Below are positions 7,917 through 16,160 of a stretch of 34,517 nt of DNA, in pieces. Under the pieces are notes generated by a model. That model had not been told where the DNA came from. It worked only from the letters and a program-made list of their open reading frames with translations, and ran no database searches. Every line of letters starts with the position of its first letter. Position 1 is the first letter of the stretch. The position numbers were made by a program, and so were the translations under genes. Origin of the DNA: Rickettsiales bacterium (GTDB lineage Bacteria > Pseudomonadota > Alphaproteobacteria > Rickettsiales > Rickettsiaceae); NCBI GenBank assembly GCA_947456795.1, contig CANGTI010000004.1, positions 1 through 34,517 on the forward strand, read 5' to 3'.

Positions 7917-9671
7917 ATGTCTAGTATTCACAGACTATCAGATTCTACGATTAATCTTATTTCGGCTGGAGAGGTCATTTTAAATCCTGCTTCTGTTGTA
8001 AAGGAGCTTGTTGAAAACTCAATTGATGCTGGCGCTACCAAAATAGAGATTTGGTTAGAAAATGGAGGCAAGACTTTTATTGTCGTAAAAGACAATGGCA
8101 TTGGCATGTCTTTGCAAGACTTACGTCTTTGTGCGCAGCGATACACTACTTCTAAATTAGATCAAGCGGATCTGTATAATATTGCTACTTTAGGTTTTAG
8201 AGGGGAGGCTTTAGCGTCAATTTTGGCAGTGAGTAGGCTTTGTATTACAACGCGATATCATAAAGGGCATGATGCCTACAAACTCAACGCACATTTAGAT
8301 TTTCAAATTCAGTCCGCAGTTTTTGATGTTGGTACAAAAATAGAAGTCAGAGATTTGTTTTATACGACTCCGGCAAGGTTGAAGTTTTTAAAATCTGACA
8401 AAATTGAGGCATCTACGTGCCTTGGAGTGGTAAAAAATATTGCTCTTGCGCATCCATTTATATCATTTGCTTGTTACTTAGATCATAAGGAAGTGTTTCA
8501 TGCTTCTTGTTCTAAAGATTTATCTTTCAGAGACTGTTTTCGTTCCAGAGTTTCTCTAATTTTGGGACAAGATTTTGTGAATTCATCAATAGAAATGAGT
8601 TTCAAAGAAGGACTTACCCATATTTCAGGTTTGATTAGCATTCCCACTTACACGCGTGCTAGCAGTTTCGAACAAATATTTTTTGTTAACTCTCGCTTCG
8701 TAAAAGATCCGATTTTAAAATCATGCCTAAAGCGAGCCTATAGTGATGTTGTGCCTTATGGGCGTCATCCAGTTGCTGTTGTTATGTTGGAAATAGATCC
8801 ATATTTTGTTGATGTCAATGTGCACCCAGCAAAAACAGAGGTTAGATTTCGTGCTCCTAAAGATGTCTCATATCTACTTGTAGAAGGTATTAAAAATCTG
8901 ATTAGCAGTAGTGCAAATGTATCTATAGAGAGGGCGTATTCAGATGTGACATTTGATTGGCCTTCCTCAGAAACAAGGTACAGTATTGCAAACAATTTTA
9001 ATGAGTCGGAAAGTTTATTTGAATCTAGTCCTCCTTACCTTCAATCGTTGCAACAAAGCCCTCAAGAACTAGAAGATGGGAATAGTTTTCCCTTAGGTAG
9101 TGCCTGTTTTCAATTCAATGGGACATTTATAGTGAGCCGCACTGCAAATAGCGTCGTGATTGTTGATCAACATGCAGCTCATGAACGTATTGTTTATGAG
9201 TCTGTTAAAGAATCTTTTTTGCATAAATCCATTGAGAGTCAGCCTTTATTGGTTCCTGTTAAAATACAAATTGCTTCAGATCTTTCGTATAGTTATTTTC
9301 AAGAAAATCAAAACATATTGAGGCAATTTGGGTTACATATAGAGGTGGATGATGAAGAAAAGGTTGTGCTTGTGCATGCAATTCCATTGGTACTTTTGGG
9401 CACTGATATTGCTTTTTTAATCAGAGATTTAGAAGATGATTTTTTAGCCAGCAAAGAGTCTCAAAGTCTTCAAGATAAAATCGAATACATTTGCAAAACT
9501 TGGGCATGTCACAATTCGATTAGAGCAAATAGGTCTCTTAGTGTTGACGAAATGAATCAGATACTGCGCATGATTGAGTCAACCAGCAACGCAGGACAAT
9601 GCAATCACGGCAGGCCTAGTTATGTTAAATTTACTAGCAATCAAATTGCTAAGTGGTTTGAACGTACCTGA
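7917..9671 (+). CDS. mutL: DNA mismatch repair protein MutL with endonuclease motif
   Basis: A 584-residue mismatch-repair ATPase that links MutS to strand excision. The N-terminal GHKL ATPase shows ISAGEVILNPASVVKELVENSIDAGA, KDNGIGM and LGFRGEALASI. After a variable linker (about residues 335-395) comes the C-terminal dimerisation domain. It contains DQHAAHERIVYE (Asp417, Glu423, Glu428), which fits DQHA-x2-E-x4-E, the metal-binding nuclease motif of MutL proteins from bacteria without MutH; the partner motifs ACHNSIR and CNHGRPS are also present. So it probably nicks DNA itself. The start MSSIHRLSD is typical for the family. The ATG lies directly after an AT-rich region with no Shine-Dalgarno sequence. 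Confidence 0.96.
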   Translation: MSSIHRLSDSTINLISAGEVILNPASVVKELVENSIDAGATKIEIWLENGGKTFIVVKDNGIGMSLQDLRLCAQRYTTSKLDQADLYNIATLGFRGEALASILAVSRLCITTRYHKGHDAYKLNAHLDFQIQSAVFDVGTKIEVRDLFYTTPARLKFLKSDKIEASTCLGVVKNIALAHPFISFACYLDHKEVFHASCSKDLSFRDCFRSRVSLILGQDFVNSSIEMSFKEGLTHISGLISIPTYTRASSFEQIFFVNSRFVKDPILKSCLKRAYSDVVPYGRHPVAVVMLEIDPYFVDVNVHPAKTEVRFRAPKDVSYLLVEGIKNLISSSANVSIERAYSDVTFDWPSSETRYSIANNFNESESLFESSPPYLQSLQQSPQELEDGNSFPLGSACFQFNGTFIVSRTANSVVIVDQHAAHERIVYESVKESFLHKSIESQPLLVPVKIQIASDLSYSYFQENQNILRQFGLHIEVDDEEKVVLVHAIPLVLLGTDIAFLIRDLEDDFLASKESQSLQDKIEYICKTWACHNSIRANRSLSVDEMNQILRMIESTSNAGQCNHGRPSYVKFTSNQIAKWFERT

Positions 9672-9765
9672 TTTGTAAGAATCTGCGTAAGAGCAGTAGA
9701 AGTATTTTCGTAATTTTTATATAAGTGACTCAGTAAAGCCTAAAGTGTTTGGAGTAGATCTTTCT

Positions 9766-9820
9766 AAAAACAGATTGAGCGCTAGTCCAGCAGAAAAATT
9801 CTGATTGACTAAGCGCTCAA
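9766..9820 (-). terminator. Long hairpin terminator downstream of the ATP/ADP translocase gene
   Basis: TTGAGCGCT (9775-9783) pairs with AGCGCTCAA (9812-9820); after a one-base bulge AGTC pairs with GACT, and after a short internal loop CAGAA pairs with TTCTG around an AAA loop. That is about 18 base pairs. On the minus strand the stem is followed four bases later by five Ts (9770-9766). It begins 28 bases after the translocase stop. On the plus strand no T run follows, so it serves the minus strand better than mutL. Confidence 0.65.
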
Positions 9821-9848
9821 ATGTATCGGTAAAGAACTTTCTAAATCT

Positions 9849-11378
9849 TTAGTTATCGGAGCGTTCTTCTTGCATTTTTTGTTCAAATAGACGAGATAGT
9901 CCAAGAACAGAGTACAACCAAAGCAATGTTATTATTATAGATAGTATTCCTAGCAATGGCGCTATGCTCATTTGAGTGGCAGTAGGAATTAGAACGAACA
10001 ATATCTGTTGTATTACACCTGAACTAGATTTTGCCAATCTTCCTCCAACTCCATCAACTGCGGCTTTGCCTTGAGTCTTGATGCTGTCATCAAGGGGAAT
10101 GTAAGCCATTTCTTTTGTTGGATCGAAAAGAGAATACTTTGCAGATCTTACTATTATGATCAATCCAGCACCTATGAATACAGCAAGAGCAACTGGACTT
10201 AAACCAAAAGCGCTTAGTAAAACTGATGCTTGTTCTTTAAAGATAGCAAGGAGGAAGAAGGAGCTTCCGGCAACCAGCACTACTAAAGGAGTAATCAGAG
10301 CGCATGTTTTCCAGCTCAGTCTTCTTGTAAGATTTGCACCAGCTATCATGAGAAAAGCTGCAAATACACCGGTCGCTAGGGAGTAGGCTCCATAAAACTC
10401 AGTCATACCAGCTTGATTACCCATGAAAAGTAATTTCAGTTGATTTTTGAATGTTGCATCAACAAAACTTATGGTCATGTTGTATCCAAAAATCAGAAGA
10501 GCAATGAATCCTAGGTATTTGGATGTCAGTATTATTCTTAAGCCTTCTATGAAGCCTAATTTAACCTTTTTCTTTTTCTTTGCTCCAATTTCTTCAGGAT
10601 TGTAGAGCTCTTTATCTGTAAGTACATTTTTTTGTATCCAGTTGTGCAAGTATAAAATTACACAAAAAGCTATGGACAAAGAAAGGAATACCCAATTCAA
10701 AATTTTAGGCCATTTTCCTTCTTCTACAGAGATGTGGGAATGCATTCTTGTTAGAATAATTAGCAAAGGTCCAGATATCATTAATCCGAAATTTCCAACT
10801 AACCCAAATAGAGGATACATTCTTTTTGCTTCTCTAACTCTGGTAATCTCATTTGCAAGCTGCCAAAATATGACTGAAATTCCTACGCTTCCCCATAACT
10901 CCGAAAATATGTAAAACAAAGACAGTCCCCAGTTACCAATAAGGGCAACAATGTGACGTGCTCTAGGATAGGCGATTGCCATTTTGTCTATCCATTCTGG
11001 AGATGCATAAAGAAGATCGGCGTTTGGAAAAACGACATAGCCCAGAGTTGCAAAAACTCCGAAAAAGAATAATACAGTGCTTCTAAATAATACGGGCTTT
11101 GAAAGTGTGGTAGATAGCTTTCCGTAGCATGCCATCAATATTATCACACAAGGAAGGGTTCCCCATGCTTTTAAAAAACTGAAAGATTCTGAACCGCATC
11201 CATGAGCGGTGAGCACTAAAACATCTTTGATGTCTCTCAATATTGTGTAATTAAAAAGTACAAAAAACATCATCAAGGCCAATGGCAGTACTTTCTTTGC
11301 CTCCTTTCTGGTTACGGGCCAAATGTATGCACGTAGTCCAGTAAATTTAACTTCGTTTGTTTGATCGCTAATAGACAT
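9849..11378 (-). CDS. tlc: ATP/ADP translocase (Tlc/NTT family)
   Basis: A 509-residue polytopic inner-membrane protein that exchanges host ATP for bacterial ADP or imports other nucleotides. The N-terminal 'YTILRDIKDVLVLT' after the first membrane segment, 'ELWGSVGISVIFWQLANEITRVREAKRMYPLFGL' region in the middle, and 'NVLTDKELYNPEE' loop match the Rickettsia and Chlamydia translocase family; about 11-12 hydrophobic segments are visible. The family is found in obligate intracellular bacteria and plastids, making this the best lifestyle marker in the window. Whether it is a true ATP/ADP exchanger or a broader nucleotide importer cannot be decided. Only this copy is in the window, though Rickettsia have several. 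It has a consensus promoter, a hairpin-plus-T8 leader and a strong terminator, so it looks like a one-gene unit. No Shine-Dalgarno sequence precedes the ATG. Confidence 0.95.
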   Translation of the reverse strand: MSISDQTNEVKFTGLRAYIWPVTRKEAKKVLPLALMMFFVLFNYTILRDIKDVLVLTAHGCGSESFSFLKAWGTLPCVIILMACYGKLSTTLSKPVLFRSTVLFFFGVFATLGYVVFPNADLLYASPEWIDKMAIAYPRARHIVALIGNWGLSLFYIFSELWGSVGISVIFWQLANEITRVREAKRMYPLFGLVGNFGLMISGPLLIILTRMHSHISVEEGKWPKILNWVFLSLSIAFCVILYLHNWIQKNVLTDKELYNPEEIGAKKKKKVKLGFIEGLRIILTSKYLGFIALLIFGYNMTISFVDATFKNQLKLLFMGNQAGMTEFYGAYSLATGVFAAFLMIAGANLTRRLSWKTCALITPLVVLVAGSSFFLLAIFKEQASVLLSAFGLSPVALAVFIGAGLIIIVRSAKYSLFDPTKEMAYIPLDDSIKTQGKAAVDGVGGRLAKSSSGVIQQILFVLIPTATQMSIAPLLGILSIIITLLWLYSVLGLSRLFEQKMQEERSDN

Positions 11379-11386
11379 AACTGAAT

Positions 11387-11422
11387 AAAAAAAAGTTGTT
11401 ACTACTATAAGTAGCTTTTTTT
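11387..11422 (-). promoter_or_regulatory. Terminator-like hairpin in the translocase leader (possible attenuator)
   Basis: Eight As (11387-11394) plus G lie opposite C plus seven Ts (11415-11422), around a CTACT-ATA-AGTAG hairpin (11402-11414). Read on the minus strand, as in the translocase mRNA, it is an A7-hairpin-T8 structure whose T run ends 8 bases before the ATG. It lies between the consensus promoter and the start codon, so every transcript would carry it. It could attenuate transcription or mask the ribosome site. On the plus strand it could also act as a terminator. Confidence 0.5.
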
Positions 11423-11447
11423 GTTAATGAATCAAGAATAGGGCACG

Positions 11448-11477
11448 ATTATATCTGTTCTAGAGCCCAAGTGTCAA
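11448..11477 (-). promoter_or_regulatory. Consensus sigma70 promoter of the translocase gene
   Basis: On the minus strand TTGACA (11477-11472), an 18-base spacer and TATAAT (11453-11448): both hexamers match the sigma70 consensus at every base. It lies about 70 bases upstream of the translocase ATG. It is the best promoter I saw in the window. Confidence 0.8.
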
Positions 11478-11600
11478 TAGGCTAATAAATTAGAGGCAAT
11501 AGCGTGGCGTCGTTGGTATTTTTTATTGATTATGCTGAACTAAGGGTTTGCAGGATTTGCATTTTAAATATTGTAATTTGATTAAATTGATATTAATTGC

Positions 11601-11628
11601 TTGAAAATAACCACTTATAGATTATATC
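11601..11628 (+). promoter_or_regulatory. Candidate promoter of the small secreted protein
   Basis: TTGAAA (11601-11606), a 16-base spacer and TATATC (11623-11628). It lies upstream of two 10-codon ORFs and the gene at 11735. Confidence 0.35.
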
Positions 11629-11654
11629 TTTTTTCAAAGGGGGTGTTTAGGATT

Positions 11655-11724
11655 ATGAGTAATAAAAAAGAAAAGGGAAGGAGTTAAATATATGAAGAAA
11701 TTATTAACCAAAATTTATTATTAG
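11655..11724 (+). other. Two 10-codon ORFs with Shine-Dalgarno sequences in a leader
   Basis: ATG at 11655 opens MSNKKEKGRS, stopping at 11687; ATG at 11692 opens MKKLLTKIYY, stopping at 11724. The first follows AAAGGGGG; the second is preceded by GGAAGGAG at 7-8 bases, the strongest ribosome site in the window, which itself overlaps the end of the first ORF. The gene at 11735 starts 10 bases after the second stop. They may be translated leader peptides, a decayed signal-peptide gene, or chance. A near-match to a CtrA site (TTAA-N7-TTAT, 11704-11718) lies inside the second ORF. The rest of 11379-11734 holds the two divergent promoters and the translocase leader hairpin. Confidence 0.3.
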
Positions 11725-11734
11725 GTAGAGATTT

Positions 11735-12178
11735 ATGAGTCGAATTATTTTTGTTTTGACTGCAGGTTTGTTTTTGAGTTCTGCTGCTTTTGCGCAAATT
11801 GCGCCTTTATATTCTGAGGTCATTCAGATGCCAAGGCTGAATCAAAATGACAAGCCACAAACTGAGGATTATGAACACGTCATCAATGATTATACCAAGT
11901 ATCTTGCCAGTGTTTCTAAGGCAGTTAAAGAAGAAGAAATGCAGCATCTTACAGAGATGTCCAAAATTGATAAGGAAATTGCCAAACTGCGTCATAAAAA
12001 AGCAGTTTTAAATTCCAAACTTTCTGAGGCAGTGAGAAATCATCAAAATACAAAAATGATGTTTGAGCAAAAGCTGAGCTCTTTGTCAAAATTTAACAAG
12101 TATTCTGGTGACAAGGTATTAAAAAATTATAAGAAGAGCAAAAGAAATACGGAAACTTTGAAAACATCCGAGGAATAA
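11735..12178 (+). CDS. Small secreted coiled-coil protein, unknown function
   Basis: A 147-residue protein with a clear signal peptide, MSRIIFVLTAGLFLSSAAFA, with likely cleavage before QIAP (AFA motif). The mature part is very rich in Lys, Glu and Gln; residues about 50-115 have a heptad-like pattern typical of a coiled coil (VSKAVKEEEMQHLTEMSKID, then KEIAKLRHKKAVLNSKLSEA). The tail is basic and polar. Size and export suggest a periplasmic or surface protein; it resembles Skp/OmpH in general build but lacks the Skp N-terminal signature, so I assign no function. A weak AGGTAGAG sequence lies before the start. It is divergent from the translocase gene and convergent with secA. Confidence 0.8.
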   Translation: MSRIIFVLTAGLFLSSAAFAQIAPLYSEVIQMPRLNQNDKPQTEDYEHVINDYTKYLASVSKAVKEEEMQHLTEMSKIDKEIAKLRHKKAVLNSKLSEAVRNHQNTKMMFEQKLSSLSKFNKYSGDKVLKNYKKSKRNTETLKTSEE

Positions 12179-12279
12179 ATTAACGATTTGCTTTGTTTCG
12201 GATTGCAACAGATCTATAAACTTAGTCAGTGATGCACCTGCTTGGCGCTAAATTTGAAGTGACTTGTTGGGGGCAATTT

Positions 12280-14883
12280 CTACAATCCTTTTTTTACTCC
12301 ATGGCAATGTTTATATTTTTTGCTTGATCCGCAAGGGCAGGGCTGATTTCTTCTGATGGTTGATAGATTTTTGCCTTGCCCCGTTATGTTTAAACTTTCA
12401 TTTAGTGAGTCTTCCATTTCCATGAGGCACACTCTTTGTACGAAAAGTGTGTTAAATCTTTCAAGCATTGTTTTAAAAGAATGAAAAGCTTCGGACTTAT
12501 ATTCATTTAGAGGATCTTTTTGTGCGTAAGCTCTATTTTGTATAGCTTCTTTGATTACCGCTAATTCAGCGATATGTTCTCTCCAAACTTGATCTAGTGA
12601 GCTTATTTGCACTATCTTTGTTGAGTAATGGACCTCGTATTGCCCCCATTTTTCTTCCTTTATAAGATATTCCTGTTTTATTGCTGAAATTAATGCTTCT
12701 GAAAATTTTTGAGCTTTAATGGTTTCTTCAATGTAGTCTTTTGACATGTCGATACCAAAAGTTGTCTTACATTTTTTTAGCAATTGATCTTTTGTTTCTG
12801 GAATGATGCAATCTGCTTCGTCTGTAAAGTTTTCTATTGTGCTGCATATTAGGTCTTGAGAAGTTTCAAAAAAAGCACTTTTGGCAGCCTCAGACTCTAA
12901 GAAAGAATCTCTTTGTTGGTATACTAAAACCCTTTGTTCATTTATTACGTTGTCAAATTTTAATAAATGCTGTCGTGACTCGTAGTATTGATTTTCGACT
13001 CTTTTTTGAGCGGTAGCTATGGCCATGTTAGCAAGGGGATGGTTTATAGATCCTCCTTCTGGATTTAAACGCTTTCTTAAAAAAGCTATATTTTTTTCAG
13101 AAGCAAAGAGCTTGATTAAATTGTCGTCAAGCGATAAGAAAAATTTGGAAACTCCGGGATCTCCCTGACGTCCAGATCTACCTCTTAACTGATTATCTAT
13201 GCGCCTACTATCGTGTCTTAAGGCTCCAATTACAAATAAACCCCCCGCGTCTAACACCATTTTTTTTTCTACAATACATTGCTGACAAAGTTCCTGATAT
13301 TTTTCTTGTTTTTCTTTTTCAGTAATGTTTGGATTGTTGGCTAGATAGGCTGAAAACATCATTTTAGCATTGCCTCCAAGCATTATGTCGGTTCCTCTAC
13401 CTGCCATATTTGTAGCTATTGTTACCCTTTTAAGGCAACCGGCTTGTGCTATGATTGATGCTTCTTGGGCGTGATTTTTGGCATTTAACACACAATGGAG
13501 TATCTGATTTTGGGATAGCAATTGAGACAACGCTTCTGATTGTTGAATATCCCCCGTGCCTAACAAAATCGGTTGCCCGATTTGATTTTTTTCTTTTACT
13601 AGTTGCAGTATTGCCTCATGCTTTGCATCTGTTGTAGTGCAAATCATATCGTCTTGGTCTTTACGCTGTAGAGGTTTATGAGTAGGTATCGAATGTACGC
13701 TTAGGTTGTATATTTTTTTGAATTCCTCAGCTTCTGTTGCTGCAGTTCCCGTCATACCCGCAAGGTGAGTATATGTACGAAAGTAATTTTGAAAGGTGAT
13801 TGAGGCGATTTCTTCATTTTCTTCTCTGACTGGCACATCTTCTTTTGCTTCAATTGCTTGATGAAGTCCTCCACCGTATCTCCTGCCTTCAGAAATTCTT
13901 CCAGTATTTCTGTTAATGCAAAGGACTCTTGAGTCTTTTACTATGTAATCTACATCTTTGTGAAATAGGGTGCGGGCTCTGAGGCTTTGATTGATTTGAT
14001 ATACGAGGTTGGCATTTTCCATGTCGTACAGTTCGGTGTTTTGTTTCAGCAATCCGGCATTGTGTAACAGGTCTTCTATTTTGACTGTGCCTTCTTCAGA
14101 AAGAGAGGCGGTTCCCATTTTTTCATCAACACAGTAATGTGCTTTATCTAATGTAGATACTATTGAATTGATCGCTAACCACGTTGCCAAATTTTCTCTG
14201 GAAGGGCCTGATAAAATCAACGGAGTTCTTGCCTCATCTATTAAAATAGAATCTATTTCATCTATGCATGCTGCATGCAATTTTCTTTGAACTTTTTCTT
14301 TGACGTCATATTTTGTGTTATCTCTAAGGAAGTCAAAACCCAACTCATTATTTGTGGCATAAGTGATGTCGCATTGATAAGAGGCCTTTCTAGACTCATC
14401 ATCCATACCAGAGAGTATGCATCCTACTGAAACTCCTAGAAATTGAAATATTTCTCCCATCCAAGATGCGTCTCTTTGAGCAAGGTAGTCGTTTACTGTT
14501 ACTATGTGCATACCCTTTGATTCTAAAGATCTAAGATAAGCAACGGTTGTTACAACTAGTGTTTTTCCTTCACCTGTTGCCATTTCTGCTATTCCTCCGT
14601 TATATAGAACCAATCCTCCAAGTAGTTGTACATCAAAATGTCTCATATTAAGGACTCTTTTTGAGGCCTCCCTTACTGTTGCAAAAGCCTGTGGCAATAT
14701 TTGTGTTAGACTTAAACCTTGTGTTAAATCTTTTTTAAATTGATTTGTTTGTTCTTTGAGTTGTTGGTCGCTCAAAGAAGCAAATGCGCTTTCTAATGAA
14801 TTAATAATTGCGACCGTTTTTTGAAATTTTCGCAATCTCTGATTTTCAGAAGAGCCAAATATTTGTCTCAGTATGGATAACAT
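12280..14883 (-). CDS. secA: Protein translocase subunit SecA
   Basis: An 867-residue ATPase that drives unfolded preproteins through SecYEG. The Walker A motif is MATGEGKT (101-108), the DEAD-type box is in DEIDSILIDEARTPLILSG, and 'RGTDIMLGG' and 'QLRGRSGRQGDPG' are motifs of the second nucleotide-binding fold. The C-terminus ends with the zinc and SecB-binding tail CPCGSSKKYKHCHG (C-x-C-x8-C-H), so SecB-type delivery is possible. The length is close to the E. coli protein (901). It is last in a minus-strand run after prfB, with 104 bases between them that contain an inverted repeat. The start codon lies after a weak GAAAGAA sequence. Confidence 0.97.
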   Translation of the reverse strand: MLSILRQIFGSSENQRLRKFQKTVAIINSLESAFASLSDQQLKEQTNQFKKDLTQGLSLTQILPQAFATVREASKRVLNMRHFDVQLLGGLVLYNGGIAEMATGEGKTLVVTTVAYLRSLESKGMHIVTVNDYLAQRDASWMGEIFQFLGVSVGCILSGMDDESRKASYQCDITYATNNELGFDFLRDNTKYDVKEKVQRKLHAACIDEIDSILIDEARTPLILSGPSRENLATWLAINSIVSTLDKAHYCVDEKMGTASLSEEGTVKIEDLLHNAGLLKQNTELYDMENANLVYQINQSLRARTLFHKDVDYIVKDSRVLCINRNTGRISEGRRYGGGLHQAIEAKEDVPVREENEEIASITFQNYFRTYTHLAGMTGTAATEAEEFKKIYNLSVHSIPTHKPLQRKDQDDMICTTTDAKHEAILQLVKEKNQIGQPILLGTGDIQQSEALSQLLSQNQILHCVLNAKNHAQEASIIAQAGCLKRVTIATNMAGRGTDIMLGGNAKMMFSAYLANNPNITEKEKQEKYQELCQQCIVEKKMVLDAGGLFVIGALRHDSRRIDNQLRGRSGRQGDPGVSKFFLSLDDNLIKLFASEKNIAFLRKRLNPEGGSINHPLANMAIATAQKRVENQYYESRQHLLKFDNVINEQRVLVYQQRDSFLESEAAKSAFFETSQDLICSTIENFTDEADCIIPETKDQLLKKCKTTFGIDMSKDYIEETIKAQKFSEALISAIKQEYLIKEEKWGQYEVHYSTKIVQISSLDQVWREHIAELAVIKEAIQNRAYAQKDPLNEYKSEAFHSFKTMLERFNTLFVQRVCLMEMEDSLNESLNITGQGKNLSTIRRNQPCPCGSSKKYKHCHGVKKGL

Positions 14884-14912
14884 ATGTTCTTTCGATTAGT
14901 AAAATTTAGATT

Positions 14913-14943
14913 TAGTCTTTGACCCCTAAGAGTCCAAAGACTA
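14913..14943 (-). promoter_or_regulatory. Hairpin between prfB and secA
   Basis: TAGTCTTTG (14913-14921) and CAAAGACTA (14935-14943) form a perfect 9-bp inverted repeat with a 13-base loop that can pair further with a bulge. It lies 29 bases upstream of the secA start. The minus strand continues AATCTAAATTTTAC, not a clean T run, so it is either a weak prfB terminator or a structure in the secA leader. Confidence 0.4.
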
Positions 14944-14987
14944 ATCCTTATATATTAATATTTAAACTTTATTTTGCTATTTAGCTT

Positions 14988-16098
14988 TTAACCGTTTTGC
15001 TTGTTTGCAGAGTAAATTGCAAGACTTTTAGACACAAAATTTTCTAAATCTCCATCAAGCACTTTTTGTATGTCTACTTCCTCGTGACCAGTTCGTACAT
15101 CTTTTATGAGCTGATAAGGTTGTAACACATAAGAGCGAATTTGACTGCCCCATCCTATTTCTGGTTTAGCTTCATGCCCTTGTTGTAATTGATCTTTTTT
15201 CTTTTGTATTTCTAGCATGTGTATTCTTGCCTTGAGCATATTCATTGCTATTTCTTTATTTTTATGTTGAGACCTATTGTTTTGACAGTGCACAACTATT
15301 TTGGTTGGCAGATGAGTAATGCGCACTGCTGAGTCCGTAGTGTTTACATGTTGACCTCCGGCTCCAGAAGATCTGTATGTGTCGATTTTGAGGTCCTGTT
15401 CATTGATTTTGACTTCGATTTCATTTTCTATTTCTGGGTAAACCCAGATACTAGAAAAGCTTGTCATACGTTTTCCGCTGGAATTAAATGGAGATATTCT
15501 TACTAACCTATGGACTCCTGACTCGGTTTTAAACCATCCATAGCTATTTTTCCCTGTAATTTTTACTGTACAAGACTTAATTCCAGCATCTACTCCGTCT
15601 ATTGAGTGAATTATTTCGGACTTGAGTTTTAGTCGTTCAGCAAATCGCAAATACATTCGTAACAGCATAGAGGTCCAGTCGTTGCTTTCTGTACCTCCAG
15701 CGCCCGAATTAAAGTCTATAAAACAGTTATTGGAGGAGGTAGCATCTGAAAACAGGCATTCTGTTTGTAAAACACTAGCTTCGTTTTTTAAGACAAGCAT
15801 TGATGCTAATAATTGCTCAGAAAGTGCCTCATCCTTTTCATTTTTGAGCATTTCTGCCATTTCTTGGCACTCTGTAAAAGCCTTACAAAGACCATCTACT
15901 CTATTCAACAAAAAGTTTATTCGAGCTTTTTCCTTTAATAATATACGAGCCTTAAGATCGTTATTCCACAGATCGTCTTTTTTTTCTTCTTGCTCTATAT
16001 CTGCTAGTTTTTTTCTTAAAGATTCGAGGTCAAAGACACCTCGTAATTAAGGAAACTGAATTTTTTATAGAATCTTGTAATGCTTCAAAATTTTCCAT
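14988..16098 (-). CDS. prfB: Peptide chain release factor 2, with programmed +1 frameshift
   Basis: Release factor 2 ends translation at UGA and UAA. The gene runs from ATG at 16098 in one frame for 22 codons (MENFEALQDSIKNSVSLITR then CL), meets an in-frame TGA at 16032-16030, and continues in the +1 frame (DLESLRKKLADIEQEEKKDD) to the stop at 14988, for 369 residues in all, close to the family's 365. The main frame contains the tripeptide anticodon SPF (in VRISPFNSSG) and the catalytic GGQ (SSGAGGQHVNTTDSAV). An annotation starting at 15911 would lose about 62 residues of the N-terminal domain. It lies 62 bases after ftsY on the same strand. A weak AGGTAGAT sequence precedes the start. Confidence 0.96.
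16030..16042 (-). promoter_or_regulatory. prfB programmed frameshift signal
   Basis: On the minus strand GAGGTG (16042-16037), one base, then CTT TGA C. The slippery CTT-TGA-C is identical to the E. coli signal. The internal Shine-Dalgarno-like GAGGTG is perfectly complementary to the 16S rRNA end and, aligned to E. coli AGGGGGTAT, keeps the same register before CTT. Autoregulation by RF2 level is established for this signal. Confidence 0.93.
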
Positions 16099-16160
16099 TG
16101 TTTATCTACCTGATTTTGTTTGAATTTAATTGATAATGAATTGTACACGTACTTTTGTTA

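Noticed and set aside
10642-10914. Plus-strand 90-aa ORF inside the translocase gene
   Set aside because: It is antisense to conserved translocase coding sequence and matches nothing.
15911-15911. Start of prfB at this internal position
   Set aside because: Upstream sequence encodes the conserved RF2 N-terminus through the +1 frameshift from ATG 16098.
15961-15970. DnaA-box-like TTATTCCACA
   Set aside because: It has an inserted base relative to TTATCCACA, lies inside prfB and has no neighbours; CTATCCACG near 21794 also deviates. No origin is supported.
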